From Krasilnikovia cinnamomea (GTDB lineage Bacteria; Actinomycetota; Actinomycetes; Mycobacteriales; Micromonosporaceae): DNA of 64,000 nt. This document shows, piece after piece, positions 53,762-62,203 of this stretch. Position numbers and translations under genes: made by a program. How positions within the stretch are numbered: position 1 is the first letter of the stretch; each line of letters opens with the position of its first letter. The notes under the pieces were generated by a model. It was not told the DNA's origin and did not search any database. It saw nothing but the letters and a program-made list of their open reading frames with translations. The DNA is taken from positions 6,572,001 through 6,636,000 of the forward strand of contig NZ_SHKY01000001.1 in assembly GCF_004217545.1 (NCBI RefSeq). The letters are read 5' to 3'.

Positions 53762-55744
53762 TCACGTCCGGGCCGGGCCGGCGTCGACGAGGTCGCCCCG
53801 GTCGGGTTCGCGGGCGTCGCCGACCCCGGCCAGGACGTCGGCGGCCACGCTGTCGGCGTCGGCGTGGAACCCGCTCATCGGCCCCGGCCGGCCGTTGCCG
53901 ATCTGGGTGAACCAGCGCTGTCCCTCGGTCGGGATGCCCAGCAGGTACAGGTCCGGGTCGGGCACGCCGCCCGCGCCCACGGCGTGGAACGGCGGCCGGG
54001 TCACCGCGGCGCCGCCCGGCGCGTAGCGGCTGCCGGGCACGGTGTACTCGGTGATCAGGCCGTCCGCCAGCAGTTGCCGCGTCAGCGGCGAGCGGTCCCG
54101 CCGCACCGAGGGCCGCGGCATGCGGGCGTCGATGAGCGTGGTCACCACCCGGCGTGACCCGGCCACCCGCGGCGAGGACAGCGCGAACCCCGCACCCGCC
54201 GGTGCCCGGTCCACCCGCACGTCCGGTCCGGCCAGGGCGACCACGCCGGCGCGGATCAGTGCGCACAGCTCGGCGATCCGGTCGCGGCCCGGCCCGGTCG
54301 AGACGAACGCGTTGACCGGCGCGAACCAGCCGAGGAAGTCGTCGCGGTGCGACTCGGCGCGCAGCCCGCCGAACTCGACCGCGGCACGCATCGCGCCGCG
54401 CAGGTCCCGCAGGATGTCCAGCGCCGCCTTGAGCGGCCCCGACACGTTGCCGTGCCGGGCCTGCGCCGCGTCGTACTCGAGCAGGTCGAGGGCGTAGCGC
54501 TGGAAGGCGTCCGGGTCGGCGAAGCGCATCCCCGTGAACGGCCGGGCAAGCCGCTCCAGGTCCGGCGCGGGCGCGTCGGCGACCCCGAACTCGGCGAGGA
54601 GTCCGGCGTCGTCGGGTCCGGCCAGGTGCCGGTCGGCGAAGCGGGCGGCGGCCTGCTCGCCCCGGCGTTGCCGCACCAGGCCGGTGAAGTAGACGTGGTT
54701 CACCTCGGCGCGTACCAGCGGCAGCACGTCGCGGCGGAAGTCGAGCTGAGCGCGGCCGGTGCGCCGCCGGGCGTCGGCCAGCGCCGACTCGGTCAGGAAC
54801 CGGGGACGGTACCGGTAGTACGGTCCCTTCTGGTTGGCGCCGCGGGCGAGCATCGGCAGGCCGCCCCGGGAACCGGCGACCAGGCGCGGCTCCCGGCCGC
54901 TCGGCAGGTAGCGCAACCGGCCGCCGGCGCCGGTGTCGAACCGCCCGCCCCGGCCCGTGGTCAGCGCCCGCACCACGTCGAAGAAGGTGAGCCCGAGCCC
55001 GAGCACACCGACCTGTTCGCCCGCGTCTACCCCCGACAGGTCCAGGTCGCAGGCCGAGTCGCCCCGGACGTAGCGCACACCCGGATGCCGTTTCGCGTAC
55101 GCCGTCAGATGCCGCTCGGCATCCTCGGGTTCGGTGGCCGCGTGGCCCGTGGTCAGCACCACCTTGTCGACGGGCAGCCGCAGACTGCCGCCGTCGGCGG
55201 TCAGCAGGAAGCCGCCCCGGTGCCGGTCGATCCGTTCGACCCGTGCCGGTACCGCGTGGACGGTCACGCCGGCCGGACACCGGGCGACCACCGCGCGGTA
55301 GACCGCGCACAGGTAGCCGCCGTACACCGAGCGGGGGGCGTAGTCGTTCTCGCCCAGCCGGGACCAGCGGGGATCCGGGTGGGCCGACAGCCACTGGTGC
55401 AGCGACGGCCCGGCACCGGCGCGGGGCGGGCCGGAATCCGGCCCGCCCGAATACATCGTGACCTCACCCGTGACGGTGTTCATCAGATACCAGTCGGGCT
55501 GGTCAGGCCGCCAGATCCGGCCCGCGCCGTGCGGTGCCGGATCGAAGGCCCAGATCCGTACGCGCGCCCCCGTCGGTCGCGCGTCCAGGCGGGCCAGCAG
55601 CCGTTCGAGGACCGACAACCCGCGCGGCCCCGTGCCGACGATGGCCACGTCGAGGTGGTCGCCGGCCGCGTCGAGGCCGGCGCCACCGGTCGCGGCCTCG
55701 TCGGGGTGGGCGCCGGTCAGGGCCGCGCCCGGGTGAGCGGTCAC
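53762..55744 (-). CDS. FAD/NAD(P)-binding protein of unknown role
   Basis: Large flavoprotein-like protein of 660 residues. The N-terminal VAIVGTGPRGLSVLERLL is the dinucleotide-binding motif of the FAD_NAD_binding_9 type. WYLMNTVTGEVTMYSG and DYAPRSVYGGYL follow, as in amine or lysine N-oxygenase-related families. A second nucleotide motif, VGVLGLGLTFFDVVRAL, lies near residue 265. The C-terminal half is long and not recognised. GTG 55744 overlaps the stop of the upstream gene (GTGA). Reaction unknown; it is coupled to a methyltransferase-like protein and an acyl ligase. Confidence 0.75.
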   Translation of the reverse strand: MTAHPGAALTGAHPDEAATGGAGLDAAGDHLDVAIVGTGPRGLSVLERLLARLDARPTGARVRIWAFDPAPHGAGRIWRPDQPDWYLMNTVTGEVTMYSGGPDSGPPRAGAGPSLHQWLSAHPDPRWSRLGENDYAPRSVYGGYLCAVYRAVVARCPAGVTVHAVPARVERIDRHRGGFLLTADGGSLRLPVDKVVLTTGHAATEPEDAERHLTAYAKRHPGVRYVRGDSACDLDLSGVDAGEQVGVLGLGLTFFDVVRALTTGRGGRFDTGAGGRLRYLPSGREPRLVAGSRGGLPMLARGANQKGPYYRYRPRFLTESALADARRRTGRAQLDFRRDVLPLVRAEVNHVYFTGLVRQRRGEQAAARFADRHLAGPDDAGLLAEFGVADAPAPDLERLARPFTGMRFADPDAFQRYALDLLEYDAAQARHGNVSGPLKAALDILRDLRGAMRAAVEFGGLRAESHRDDFLGWFAPVNAFVSTGPGRDRIAELCALIRAGVVALAGPDVRVDRAPAGAGFALSSPRVAGSRRVVTTLIDARMPRPSVRRDRSPLTRQLLADGLITEYTVPGSRYAPGGAAVTRPPFHAVGAGGVPDPDLYLLGIPTEGQRWFTQIGNGRPGPMSGFHADADSVAADVLAGVGDAREPDRGDLVDAGPART

Positions 55745-57246
55745 GGACAGGTCTTGGTCGCGATGAGGACCGGGAAGACCGGCTGGGGGAGCAGGCCACG
55801 GGCCCACCGGTCGGTCGGCGGGGACGCGTCGGTCACCACCGTGGCGTAGCCGTTGCGACGGAACTCCGCGACCAGGATCTCCAGGTCGCGACCGGGACGG
55901 CCGTCGTCACGGCGGATGCCGGTCAGGACCACGGTCCCGCCCGGGGCCAGGTTCGCGTCGATCATCTCCACGTACTCGCGTTGCCGCCCGGCCGCCGCCA
56001 CGATCAGCATCGCCTCCCAGACGAAGATCGTGTCGAAGGGCCGCGCCGACCGGTACGCGAACATGTCCGCCGTGTCGAAGGCGACCCCGCCACGGTCCCG
56101 CAGCTGCGCGAAGGACTCCGGGTCCGGCAGGCCGCCGTGCCGGGCCGCCAGCGTCTGTACGCCGTCGGGCCCGATCGCGTCCGCCAGGGCCACGCTGGGC
56201 AGCCGCGTGTCCGGCCCGCCCACGAACCGGCCGATGGCCTTGGTGAGCGCGAACCAGTCGGCGATCCCGCCGCAGGTCAACGCCTCGTCGGCGACGGCGC
56301 GCAGCTCGATGTACAGATCGCGGGCCGCGTCGTACCCGATCGGCCGTCCCGCGCGGGCGCACACCTGGCGCACCAGCGCCAGGGCGGGGGCGGGGTCGCC
56401 GGTGACACCGGCTTCCAGGAAGGCGGTGCACACCAGCATGTTCAGCGTGTCCACGTGCGGCCGCGCGGCCCGCGCCTGGGCGAACTCGATGTTGCGGCCG
56501 AGGATGTCGATCCCGACGCACTCCTCGACGGTGTGCAGGAGGCGTTCGGGCAGCAGCCGCAGGACGTCGCCGGTGCCGGCGGGCATGCTCAGCAGCCGGG
56601 TGGGCGAGCCGAGCAGGCTGTCCAGCAGCGGGGTCAGCCACGCGTACCCGGAGAAACCGGAGTAGTTCTCCACCGCCGCCCACGCCTCGGTCTCGGGCAT
56701 CAGCGCGGAGGAGGCGTTCGCCGTACGCATGAGGTTGGTGCCCGGCAGGATCGGGTAGACCGGCATCCGGTCGCTGGCCGGGCCGTGCCGTAGGTACAGG
56801 CTGCGGGTGCTGTCGTAGTCGTCGGCGTACCGCTTGAAGCCGAGACCGTGCAGGTAGTCGACGTGCCGGCGGCACTCCGGGGGCAGGTAGACCGCGACGG
56901 TCGGCACCTGCGCCAGCGTGGCCTCGAACAGCAGGTCCCACACGTCTGGGGCCATGAACGCGGTGGTGGGGAACTCGACCAGCGTGGCGCTCAACAGCTT
57001 CGCGCCGCCGCTGTCCGGGTCGCGGTAGGGCAACAGCCGCTGGGGATACACCGAGATCCGGCCGAGCGGGTCGGTCCGGTTCTCGCCGAAGGCGACGTAG
57101 ACCCGCTCGTACAGGTCGTCGGCGCGGTAGGTGGGCCGCCGGGCGGGCAGGCGTTCCAGGAAGTCGGGAATCTGCCATGCCCTCGCCTGGCCCGCCGGTG
57201 TCAGGTCGTTGAGGTTCACGACGACGTGTTGCTGGTCGGCCATCAT
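55741..57246 (-). CDS. Methyltransferase-like protein of unknown role
   Basis: Protein of 501 residues. The only clear motif is a Rossmann-type SAM-binding loop at about 218-230 (LLSMPAGTGDVLRLL), followed by VEECVGIDILGRNIEFAQARA in pieces, and a late FVWEAMLIVAAAGRQREYV and NLAPGGTVVLTGI. The 200 residues before the loop are not recognised and about 100 residues are inserted between motif I and motif IV. The acidic Asp of motif I is replaced by Ser-Met-Pro. It opens the operon. It may be a true methyltransferase or a SAM-binding relative with another task. Confidence 0.6.
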   Translation of the reverse strand: MMADQQHVVVNLNDLTPAGQARAWQIPDFLERLPARRPTYRADDLYERVYVAFGENRTDPLGRISVYPQRLLPYRDPDSGGAKLLSATLVEFPTTAFMAPDVWDLLFEATLAQVPTVAVYLPPECRRHVDYLHGLGFKRYADDYDSTRSLYLRHGPASDRMPVYPILPGTNLMRTANASSALMPETEAWAAVENYSGFSGYAWLTPLLDSLLGSPTRLLSMPAGTGDVLRLLPERLLHTVEECVGIDILGRNIEFAQARAARPHVDTLNMLVCTAFLEAGVTGDPAPALALVRQVCARAGRPIGYDAARDLYIELRAVADEALTCGGIADWFALTKAIGRFVGGPDTRLPSVALADAIGPDGVQTLAARHGGLPDPESFAQLRDRGGVAFDTADMFAYRSARPFDTIFVWEAMLIVAAAGRQREYVEMIDANLAPGGTVVLTGIRRDDGRPGRDLEILVAEFRRNGYATVVTDASPPTDRWARGLLPQPVFPVLIATKTCP

Positions 57247-57943
57247 TCATCCGATGTTCGTCGGCGCCTTGGACCCGCTACTGGACTGCGCACTGGAGTC
57301 CCCGCTGGACGCTGTGCGCGACCGGGCCGGACTTGCGGGCGGTTCCGTGCCATTAAGCGTGCTACGTCCGCTCGCGGCAATTCCCTTGTGCACCTTCGGA
57401 CGGCGCCATCGCAGTCGCCGCGCGAAAAGGGTCACCCCAGCTCCCGTGACTATTTGTGAACGGTCCTTTTCCCTCCGTAGTTATCGCTGGTTCGCCGAGG
57501 GTCGGGCAGTCCGGTGAGAGCTCTTCGTGCCGATGGCGAACGACCCCGCGACCGTGGATGCGTGCGATGACCGCTCCGGGCGTACGCGGAATCTGCCTGG
57601 CCCTGCCCACCCACCGGGAGTGCGCCATCGCCGCCGTGGCGGCGGAGGCGGACTGACCGGCACAGCGACGGTTCCTGCGCCGGGTGATCGAGCGCGCCGG
57701 ACTCGCCGAACCCGAGCTGACCCTCGACCGGATGCTGCCGACGCGGTCTCCTACGGCGCCTGCACAAACTGCGCCCTCCTGATCGCCGCCGCGCTGGGCG
57801 GTGAGTCGGTACATCGCCGCCCAGCGCGGCGATCGAGTTCCAGATTCACGACGGCGCACCGGTGTTCCCGATCCACCACGAGCTGACCGCGCTGGGCCGA
57901 CCGGCCGCCGAGGTGGCCACGGACACCGCCGTGAGGCTGACTT
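57247..57943. other. Intergenic region with decayed coding sequence
   Basis: No complete gene is convincing. On the plus strand protein-like pieces occur in successive frames: ICLALPTHRECAIAAVAAEAD (57570-57655, in part), FLRRVIERAGLAEPELTLDRM (57664-57735, in part), DAVSYGACTNCALLIAAALGG (57735-57800, in part) and IHDGAPVFPIHHELTALGR (57838-57905). The shifts suggest a frameshifted pseudogene. The stretch 57430-57490 is comparatively AT-rich and may hold the promoter of the minus-strand operon. Confidence 0.35.
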
Positions 57944-58186
57944 TCAGTCGCCTACGGTTTGCAAGAATGCAGGTTCGCGGACGTAGAGCTCGCGGCCTTG
58001 CCAACCACCATGATGTTCAGGTGTTCCGTGCGCGCACTCCCCGGAAACGCGCCACCACGTCTGACCGTCGCCGTAGTCGTATGGGTCAATGATCGCTTCG
58101 ACCCGGCACAGAATCGGTCCGGCGCCGTACTTGTAGTCCTGGTCCGCCAGGCGAAGCGTGACGCCCGGTTGCGGCCTACCGGTCAC
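57944..58186 (-). CDS. Small hypothetical protein, third gene of a coupled mini-operon
   Basis: 80-residue soluble protein starting at GTG 58186 with GAGGG upstream. It is rich in aromatic and Gly residues: DYKYGAGPILCRVEAI, DYGDGQTWWRVSGECAHG and TPEHHGGWQGRELYV. The pattern is that of a compact beta-rich domain seen in small actinobacterial proteins. No function is known to me. It overlaps the 69-residue gene upstream by 11 bases. Confidence 0.68.
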   Translation of the reverse strand: MTGRPQPGVTLRLADQDYKYGAGPILCRVEAIIDPYDYGDGQTWWRVSGECAHGTPEHHGGWQGRELYVREPAFLQTVGD

Positions 58187-58385
58187 GACGGCCCTCGCAC
58201 CGTCCGGATGGCCCCGGCTGCCAAGAACGGAGCGCTGTCAGTAGGTGCTCAAGCTCGACCGCATTCGGCCCCTGGGGGTACACGACGGCGGCTCGGCCGA
58301 CCGCCCGAAGCTTCGGGTGAAGCGACGCACCGCGAACCCGCTTCGGAAGTTGAGGGGCCGCAATCACCACTCGTCGAACGGTCAC
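58176..58385 (-). CDS. Small hypothetical protein, second gene of a coupled mini-operon
   Basis: 69-residue basic protein. Its GTG start (58385) overlaps the stop of the zinc-ribbon gene as GTGA, and its end overlaps the start of the 80-residue gene. Sequence TVRRVVIAAPQLPKRVRGAS and GRAAVVYPQGPNAVELEHLL shows no known motif. It is credible as a gene mainly through this coupling. Confidence 0.5.
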   Translation of the reverse strand: MTVRRVVIAAPQLPKRVRGASLHPKLRAVGRAAVVYPQGPNAVELEHLLTALRSWQPGPSGRCEGRRDR

Positions 58386-58543
58386 GGGATCACGGCCCTC
58401 CTGGTGGTTCGGCTATGCCCCCTAGGGCAGCACAGAACCTCGCCGCAATGCGGGCACCAACGGCACTTGATCTTGAATGCAAGTAGGCCCGCGAGGAAAC
58501 CCAGCAACAAGGCAGCCACCGCCACCGTTGCCATGGTGTCCAT
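58382..58543 (-). CDS. 53-residue membrane-anchored zinc-ribbon protein
   Basis: Tiny protein with one hydrophobic helix (residues 4-24) followed by KCRWCPHCGEVLCCPRGHS, a four-Cys (plus His) zinc-ribbon-like knuckle, and a basic tail. A strong GGAGGTGA lies 6 bases before ATG 58543. It would be anchored in the membrane with the zinc knuckle in the cytoplasm if the basic tail is inside. It leads a three-gene operon in which all junctions overlap. Function unknown. Confidence 0.7.
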   Translation of the reverse strand: MDTMATVAVAALLLGFLAGLLAFKIKCRWCPHCGEVLCCPRGHSRTTRRAVIP

Positions 58544-58868
58544 CTAGCATCACCTCCAACCACCGCGTAGGCAGCACAATCGAGTCACACGAACCACCAG
58601 GCACCCGCAGGAAATGCGCCACACCTCAGATAGAGCCGGTCCCGGTTGGACGTGCAGAAACCCGTAGGCCAAGAGGTTTCGAACACTCGTCTTGGTAACG
58701 TCTCTTGGGCAGGTGATCTCCGTTCTGCTGTAGACGGCAGCACGCAGCCTGATCAGAGCAAACCCGATTCCGCGGGACGTCGCACCCACCTACGGGGACG
58801 TCTACGCGAAGGCTAAACGTCCTCCGAGGTACTTGAAACGTCCCCCGGCGTTCCTGTCCAATGAGGGC
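58544..58868. promoter_or_regulatory. Divergent control region with four phased ACGT-core repeats
   Basis: 325 bases without a gene, between the mini-operon (minus) and the HTH gene (plus). Four 7-8 base elements occur at 58774-58781 (GGGACGTC), 58795-58802 (GGGACGTC), 58815-58822 (AAACGTCC) and 58836-58843 (AAACGTCC). Their ACGT cores are 21, 19 and 21 bases apart, close to two helical turns each, and the outer pairs are inverted relative to each other. The last site is 25 bases before the HTH start. This looks like an operator array; the likely binder is the HTH protein next door (inference). Confidence 0.55.
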
Positions 58869-59627
58869 ATGAACGACCGTCTACGGACCGCAATGTTGCG
58901 CCAAGGTGTCGCTACGGAAGATCTTGCAGACGAGTGCGGCGTTGATCCGAAGACGGTTGAACGCTGGATTGGCAAGTCCCGTGTTCCGCACAGGCGGCAC
59001 CGATGGGTTACAGCGAAGAGGTTGGGCACGGATGAGACGTATCTATGGCCCGACGTCCTGGCCGACGTCGGCCGTAAAGGCGGGAAGGACGCAAGTCGTT
59101 CCGAACTGGTAGAGATTCATGTTGACCGCGCCGCCATTCCGCAAGAAAAGTGGTTGCGACTTCTGAACGGCGCACAGGAAAGAATCGATGTCCTGGTCTA
59201 TTCGGGAACATTCTTCGCGCAAACTCAACCACGCGTCTCACCCATGCTCGCTAAACGGATTTCGGAGGGCGCCTATGTACGGCTCTGCTTCGGCGACCCG
59301 AACGGCGAAGCTGTCGCCGTTCGTGACCGCGAGGAGAGTCTTTGCGGAACCATGGCGGCCAAGATTCGCGCCTCCCTGACCTATTACCGAGAGATAGCAC
59401 AGGTGGACGGGTGTGAAATCCGCCTACACGACACTACCCCTTATAACAGCATCTTCCGGTACGACGACGACGCGCTCATTAACAGTCATGTCTTCGGACA
59501 GCCTGCGAGCTTAAACCCGACCTATCATTTCCGGCGTGTTGATGGTGGCGCACTGTTCGAGCATCACATGGCCGCATTCGAACGAGTATGGGCCACGGCT
59601 CTGCCGTGGCTCGGTACGGAGGCATAG
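58869..59627 (+). CDS. HTH regulator with C-terminal DUF5919 (PLD-like) domain
   Basis: 252-residue protein. Residues 1-60 form an XRE-like helix-turn-helix (LADECGVDPKTVERWI) with KSRVPHRRHRWVTAKRLGTDETYLWP. The rest is the DUF5919 domain common in actinobacteria (ERIDVLVYSGTFFAQTQPR, VRLCFGDPNGEAV, FRYDDDALINSHVFGQPA), related to phospholipase-D-like folds but without an intact HKD motif. ATG 58869 is the most plausible start; GAGGG is very close. Codon use is visibly less G/C-rich than in neighbouring regions. It is followed by a Nudix gene 4 bases after its stop, a pairing that recurs in actinomycetes (from memory). Confidence 0.83.
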   Translation: MNDRLRTAMLRQGVATEDLADECGVDPKTVERWIGKSRVPHRRHRWVTAKRLGTDETYLWPDVLADVGRKGGKDASRSELVEIHVDRAAIPQEKWLRLLNGAQERIDVLVYSGTFFAQTQPRVSPMLAKRISEGAYVRLCFGDPNGEAVAVRDREESLCGTMAAKIRASLTYYREIAQVDGCEIRLHDTTPYNSIFRYDDDALINSHVFGQPASLNPTYHFRRVDGGALFEHHMAAFERVWATALPWLGTEA

Positions 59628-59631
59628 CACC

Positions 59632-60099
59632 GTGGGGCGCGTCGAATACTGGAACGATCCCGAAGCACCCAAGCCCAACACGCTCGTTCCTGCATGCGGT
59701 GTTGTCGCGGTGGATGATCTCGGAAAAATCTTGCTGCAACGCCGCCGAGACACTGGGCAATGGGCCTTGCCTATGGGCAAGCAGGAGATCGGCGAGACTC
59801 CGTCTGAGTGCGCCATCCGTGAAACCCTTGAAGAGACCGGGATAGCCGTGGAAATTCTCGGCATTGTCGGCATCTACTCGGATCCAGGCCATATCGTCGC
59901 CTACACGGATGGAGAGATACGCCAGGAATACGAGGTGACATTCCTGGCTCATCCGCTCGGCGGCACACCGATGGAGAACGATGAGGCGAGCGCAGTGGGC
60001 TGGTTCGCACCTGAGGACATGCTCACGCTGGACATCCACCCGACAATGCGAAGGCAGATAGTGGACTATCTGAACGGCAACACGCCCCACATCGATTGA
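59632..60099 (+). CDS. Nudix hydrolase
   Basis: 155-residue nucleotide-diphosphate hydrolase. The Nudix box G-x5-E-x7-REx2EE-x-GI is complete (GKQEIGETPSECAIRETLEE then TGI). VPACGVVAVDDLGKILLQRR precedes it and SAVGWFAPEDM follows, as in ADP-ribose or NTP pyrophosphohydrolase-like members. GTG 59632 has GGAGG about 9 bases upstream, within the end of the HTH gene, so the two are cotranscribed. Substrate unknown. Confidence 0.9.
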   Translation: MGRVEYWNDPEAPKPNTLVPACGVVAVDDLGKILLQRRRDTGQWALPMGKQEIGETPSECAIRETLEETGIAVEILGIVGIYSDPGHIVAYTDGEIRQEYEVTFLAHPLGGTPMENDEASAVGWFAPEDMLTLDIHPTMRRQIVDYLNGNTPHID

Positions 60100-60181
60100 A
60101 CGGCGCCCGGTCACCCCGTGCGTCTACGTGGCCACGGGCCGCCGAGGCGGACCAGCCGGACACCGCACAACCGTCCGCCGC

Positions 60182-60982
60182 CTAGCTGCCGGCCTCCGGG
60201 CGCCGGGCCCATGCCGAGATCGTCACCTGGGGAATGTCGACGAAGGTGGGATCGGCGAGGAGTTCGAAGAACCCGGCGAGTTCCCCCTCGGTGATCAGGC
60301 CGTCCGCGACGAGGGACGGGCCCGCCTGCTTGATCAGCGGCGCCCACCGGTCCCGGCCGAGGCACCCCATGCGGGCGAGGTTGCCCCGGTAGTCCACCTC
60401 GGTCAGACCGTTGCGGGCCAAGGCGTGCGGGAGGCTGCGGGCCCAGGTCAGGTCGGCGCCGTGGTCGGCGTACCTGTGGGCGTAGGCCGCCATGAGCCGC
60501 CGGACCAGCGGGAACGGTGAGGTCTCGGCGGGCAGTTGGTAGGGCTCCTCGACGACCAGCCACCCGCCGGGTTTCAGCCAGGTCGCGGCGCGGGCCAGCA
60601 CCGCGTCCCGAGCCGGCAGGTGACACAGCAGGTAGCGCGCGTGGATCAGGTCGAACCGGCCCGGCCGGTACGCCTCGGCGGTGACGTCGACCTCCTGGAT
60701 CTCCAGGTGGGCGGCGTAGCCGGGGTCGAGGTAGCGCGTGTCGATGTCGGCGGCGACCACCCGCCCGTCGCGGCAGTGGTCGGCCAGCCAGTAGGCGATC
60801 GACCCGGCCCCGGCGCCCAACTCCAGGCAGTGCCAGGACGAACGTACGCCGAGATTGTCGAGGATGCCGACGGTGACGGCGTCCACGCTGCCCTGGATCG
60901 ACTCCAGCCGTTCGCGCTCCCGCGGCGAGTCCTTGCTCAGCATTCCGGAGCTGTACGCGTCCGTGGAACTCCTGACGGTCAT
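60182..60982 (-). CDS. SAM-dependent methyltransferase (class I)
   Basis: 266-residue small-molecule methyltransferase. Motif I LELGAGAGSIAYWLA is near residue 54, followed by VVAADIDTRYL, FDLIHARYLLCHL and LKPGGWLVVEEP. Substrate unknown. ATG 60982 overlaps the stop of the membrane-protein gene (ATGA), making it the last gene of a three-gene operon with an ImmA/IrrE-like peptidase and a polytopic membrane protein. Confidence 0.9.
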   Translation of the reverse strand: MTVRSSTDAYSSGMLSKDSPRERERLESIQGSVDAVTVGILDNLGVRSSWHCLELGAGAGSIAYWLADHCRDGRVVAADIDTRYLDPGYAAHLEIQEVDVTAEAYRPGRFDLIHARYLLCHLPARDAVLARAATWLKPGGWLVVEEPYQLPAETSPFPLVRRLMAAYAHRYADHGADLTWARSLPHALARNGLTEVDYRGNLARMGCLGRDRWAPLIKQAGPSLVADGLITEGELAGFFELLADPTFVDIPQVTISAWARRPEAGS

Positions 60983-62196
60983 GCGGTCTGTTCGCTCCTC
61001 GCCGGGTCGTGCTGCGGGGCCTGTTCTGCCTGGTCGACCGTAACCGCCGGGGTGGTGACGGCACGCACCGACGGCGACCGGCGGGCCTGGCCCAGCGCGA
61101 GCAGGAAGTCGACCTCGCTGTCCAGGTCGTCACCGGGTTCGGGCGTCGCGTCGTCCAGGCTGCGTTTCGGGGTGACCCCGTTCGCCTTGTTGCGCCGGGC
61201 GACCTCGAGCCACGACGCCACGACGGCGGGGGAGGGCTGGCGCTGCGACGCTGGGCCCACCGCAACGGTCCGCACCACGTGGTCCATCTCCTCGGCGCGG
61301 ACGTAGTCGCGCAGGATCAGGATCGCGTCGCGGATCTCGACGACCTGGCGGTAGAGACGCAGGTTCGTGGTGCGCGGCCGGGCCAGCAGTTGCCGCAGGC
61401 GCCCGCTCGGCTGTTGTAGCACGACCTGCGGCGCGGCCTCGACGAGGTCACGCCACAGCGGCCAGAGGCGCCACAGCGCGGCGCGGTGGCGGGCCTGCCG
61501 GCGCAGGTCGATGAGCAACGGCAAGCAGACGCCGGCGGTCATCAGCCAGGCCGTGATCCCGATGTTGAGGGGGAAGAACGCGCCCAGTGCCATGGGCCGG
61601 GCCAGCAGGAAGACCAGCACGATCAGCCAGAACACCGTGGACGACACGAAGCCCGCGGCCAGCAGCATCAGTCCGGTTCGCAGCGTCCGGTCCGCCCCGG
61701 CCCGCACCGCGTAGCGCGCGCACAGGGCGGCGGAGGGGATGGTGGCGACCAGATGGGCGGCGATCAGGAGCCACCAGAACGGGCTGTACCAGGGCACGAC
61801 CTGCGCCGAGACGCAGCCGGCGTGCGGGGCGATCGTGAAGTTCAGCAGGATCAGTGTGGCGGACACCGCGGCGCCCAGGCCGTACACCAGCCAGGGGCGG
61901 CGCTGGGAGATGGCGGCCAGGATGAAGTCGAGGATGAGCGCGGAGGCCAGCACGCCCCAGACGTTCATGAACAGCCCGCAGCTGTTGGCGAAGATGAACG
62001 TACGGTTGAGTGCGGCGCTCACCGGGTCGAGATAGACGGTGATCGAGCCGGCCAGTCCGGCCACCGCGTAGAGCAGCATCCGCTGCTGGCGGGAGTGCCG
62101 GGCCGACCTGACGCGCAGGGCCAGCGCCACCCACAGGGCGAGCGCTCCGGCCAGTTCGACCTTCAGGCCGAATTGGTATATGGCAGCGAGGTCCAT
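60979..62196 (-). CDS. Polytopic membrane protein of the MAB_1171c/DUF6545 type
   Basis: 405-residue protein with about seven N-terminal transmembrane helices (within residues 1-235) and a cytoplasmic C-terminal domain of 170 residues (HRAALWRLWPLWRDLVEA, LYRQVVEIRDAILILRDYV). The helical bundle includes PFWWLLIAAHLVATIPSAALC. The family is often annotated as a putative transporter, but the soluble tail suggests signalling. ATG 62196 is chosen for AGGAAA 5 bases upstream. It follows the peptidase gene by 7 bases and overlaps the methyltransferase gene. Confidence 0.82.
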   Translation of the reverse strand: MDLAAIYQFGLKVELAGALALWVALALRVRSARHSRQQRMLLYAVAGLAGSITVYLDPVSAALNRTFIFANSCGLFMNVWGVLASALILDFILAAISQRRPWLVYGLGAAVSATLILLNFTIAPHAGCVSAQVVPWYSPFWWLLIAAHLVATIPSAALCARYAVRAGADRTLRTGLMLLAAGFVSSTVFWLIVLVFLLARPMALGAFFPLNIGITAWLMTAGVCLPLLIDLRRQARHRAALWRLWPLWRDLVEAAPQVVLQQPSGRLRQLLARPRTTNLRLYRQVVEIRDAILILRDYVRAEEMDHVVRTVAVGPASQRQPSPAVVASWLEVARRNKANGVTPKRSLDDATPEPGDDLDSEVDFLLALGQARRSPSVRAVTTPAVTVDQAEQAPQHDPARSEQTA

Positions 62197-62203
62197 CGGT
62201 TTC

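Noticed and set aside
53760..55850. Long plus-strand frames opposite the FAD protein
   Set aside because: No motifs, no ribosome sites, and the minus-strand genes are coupled by overlaps.
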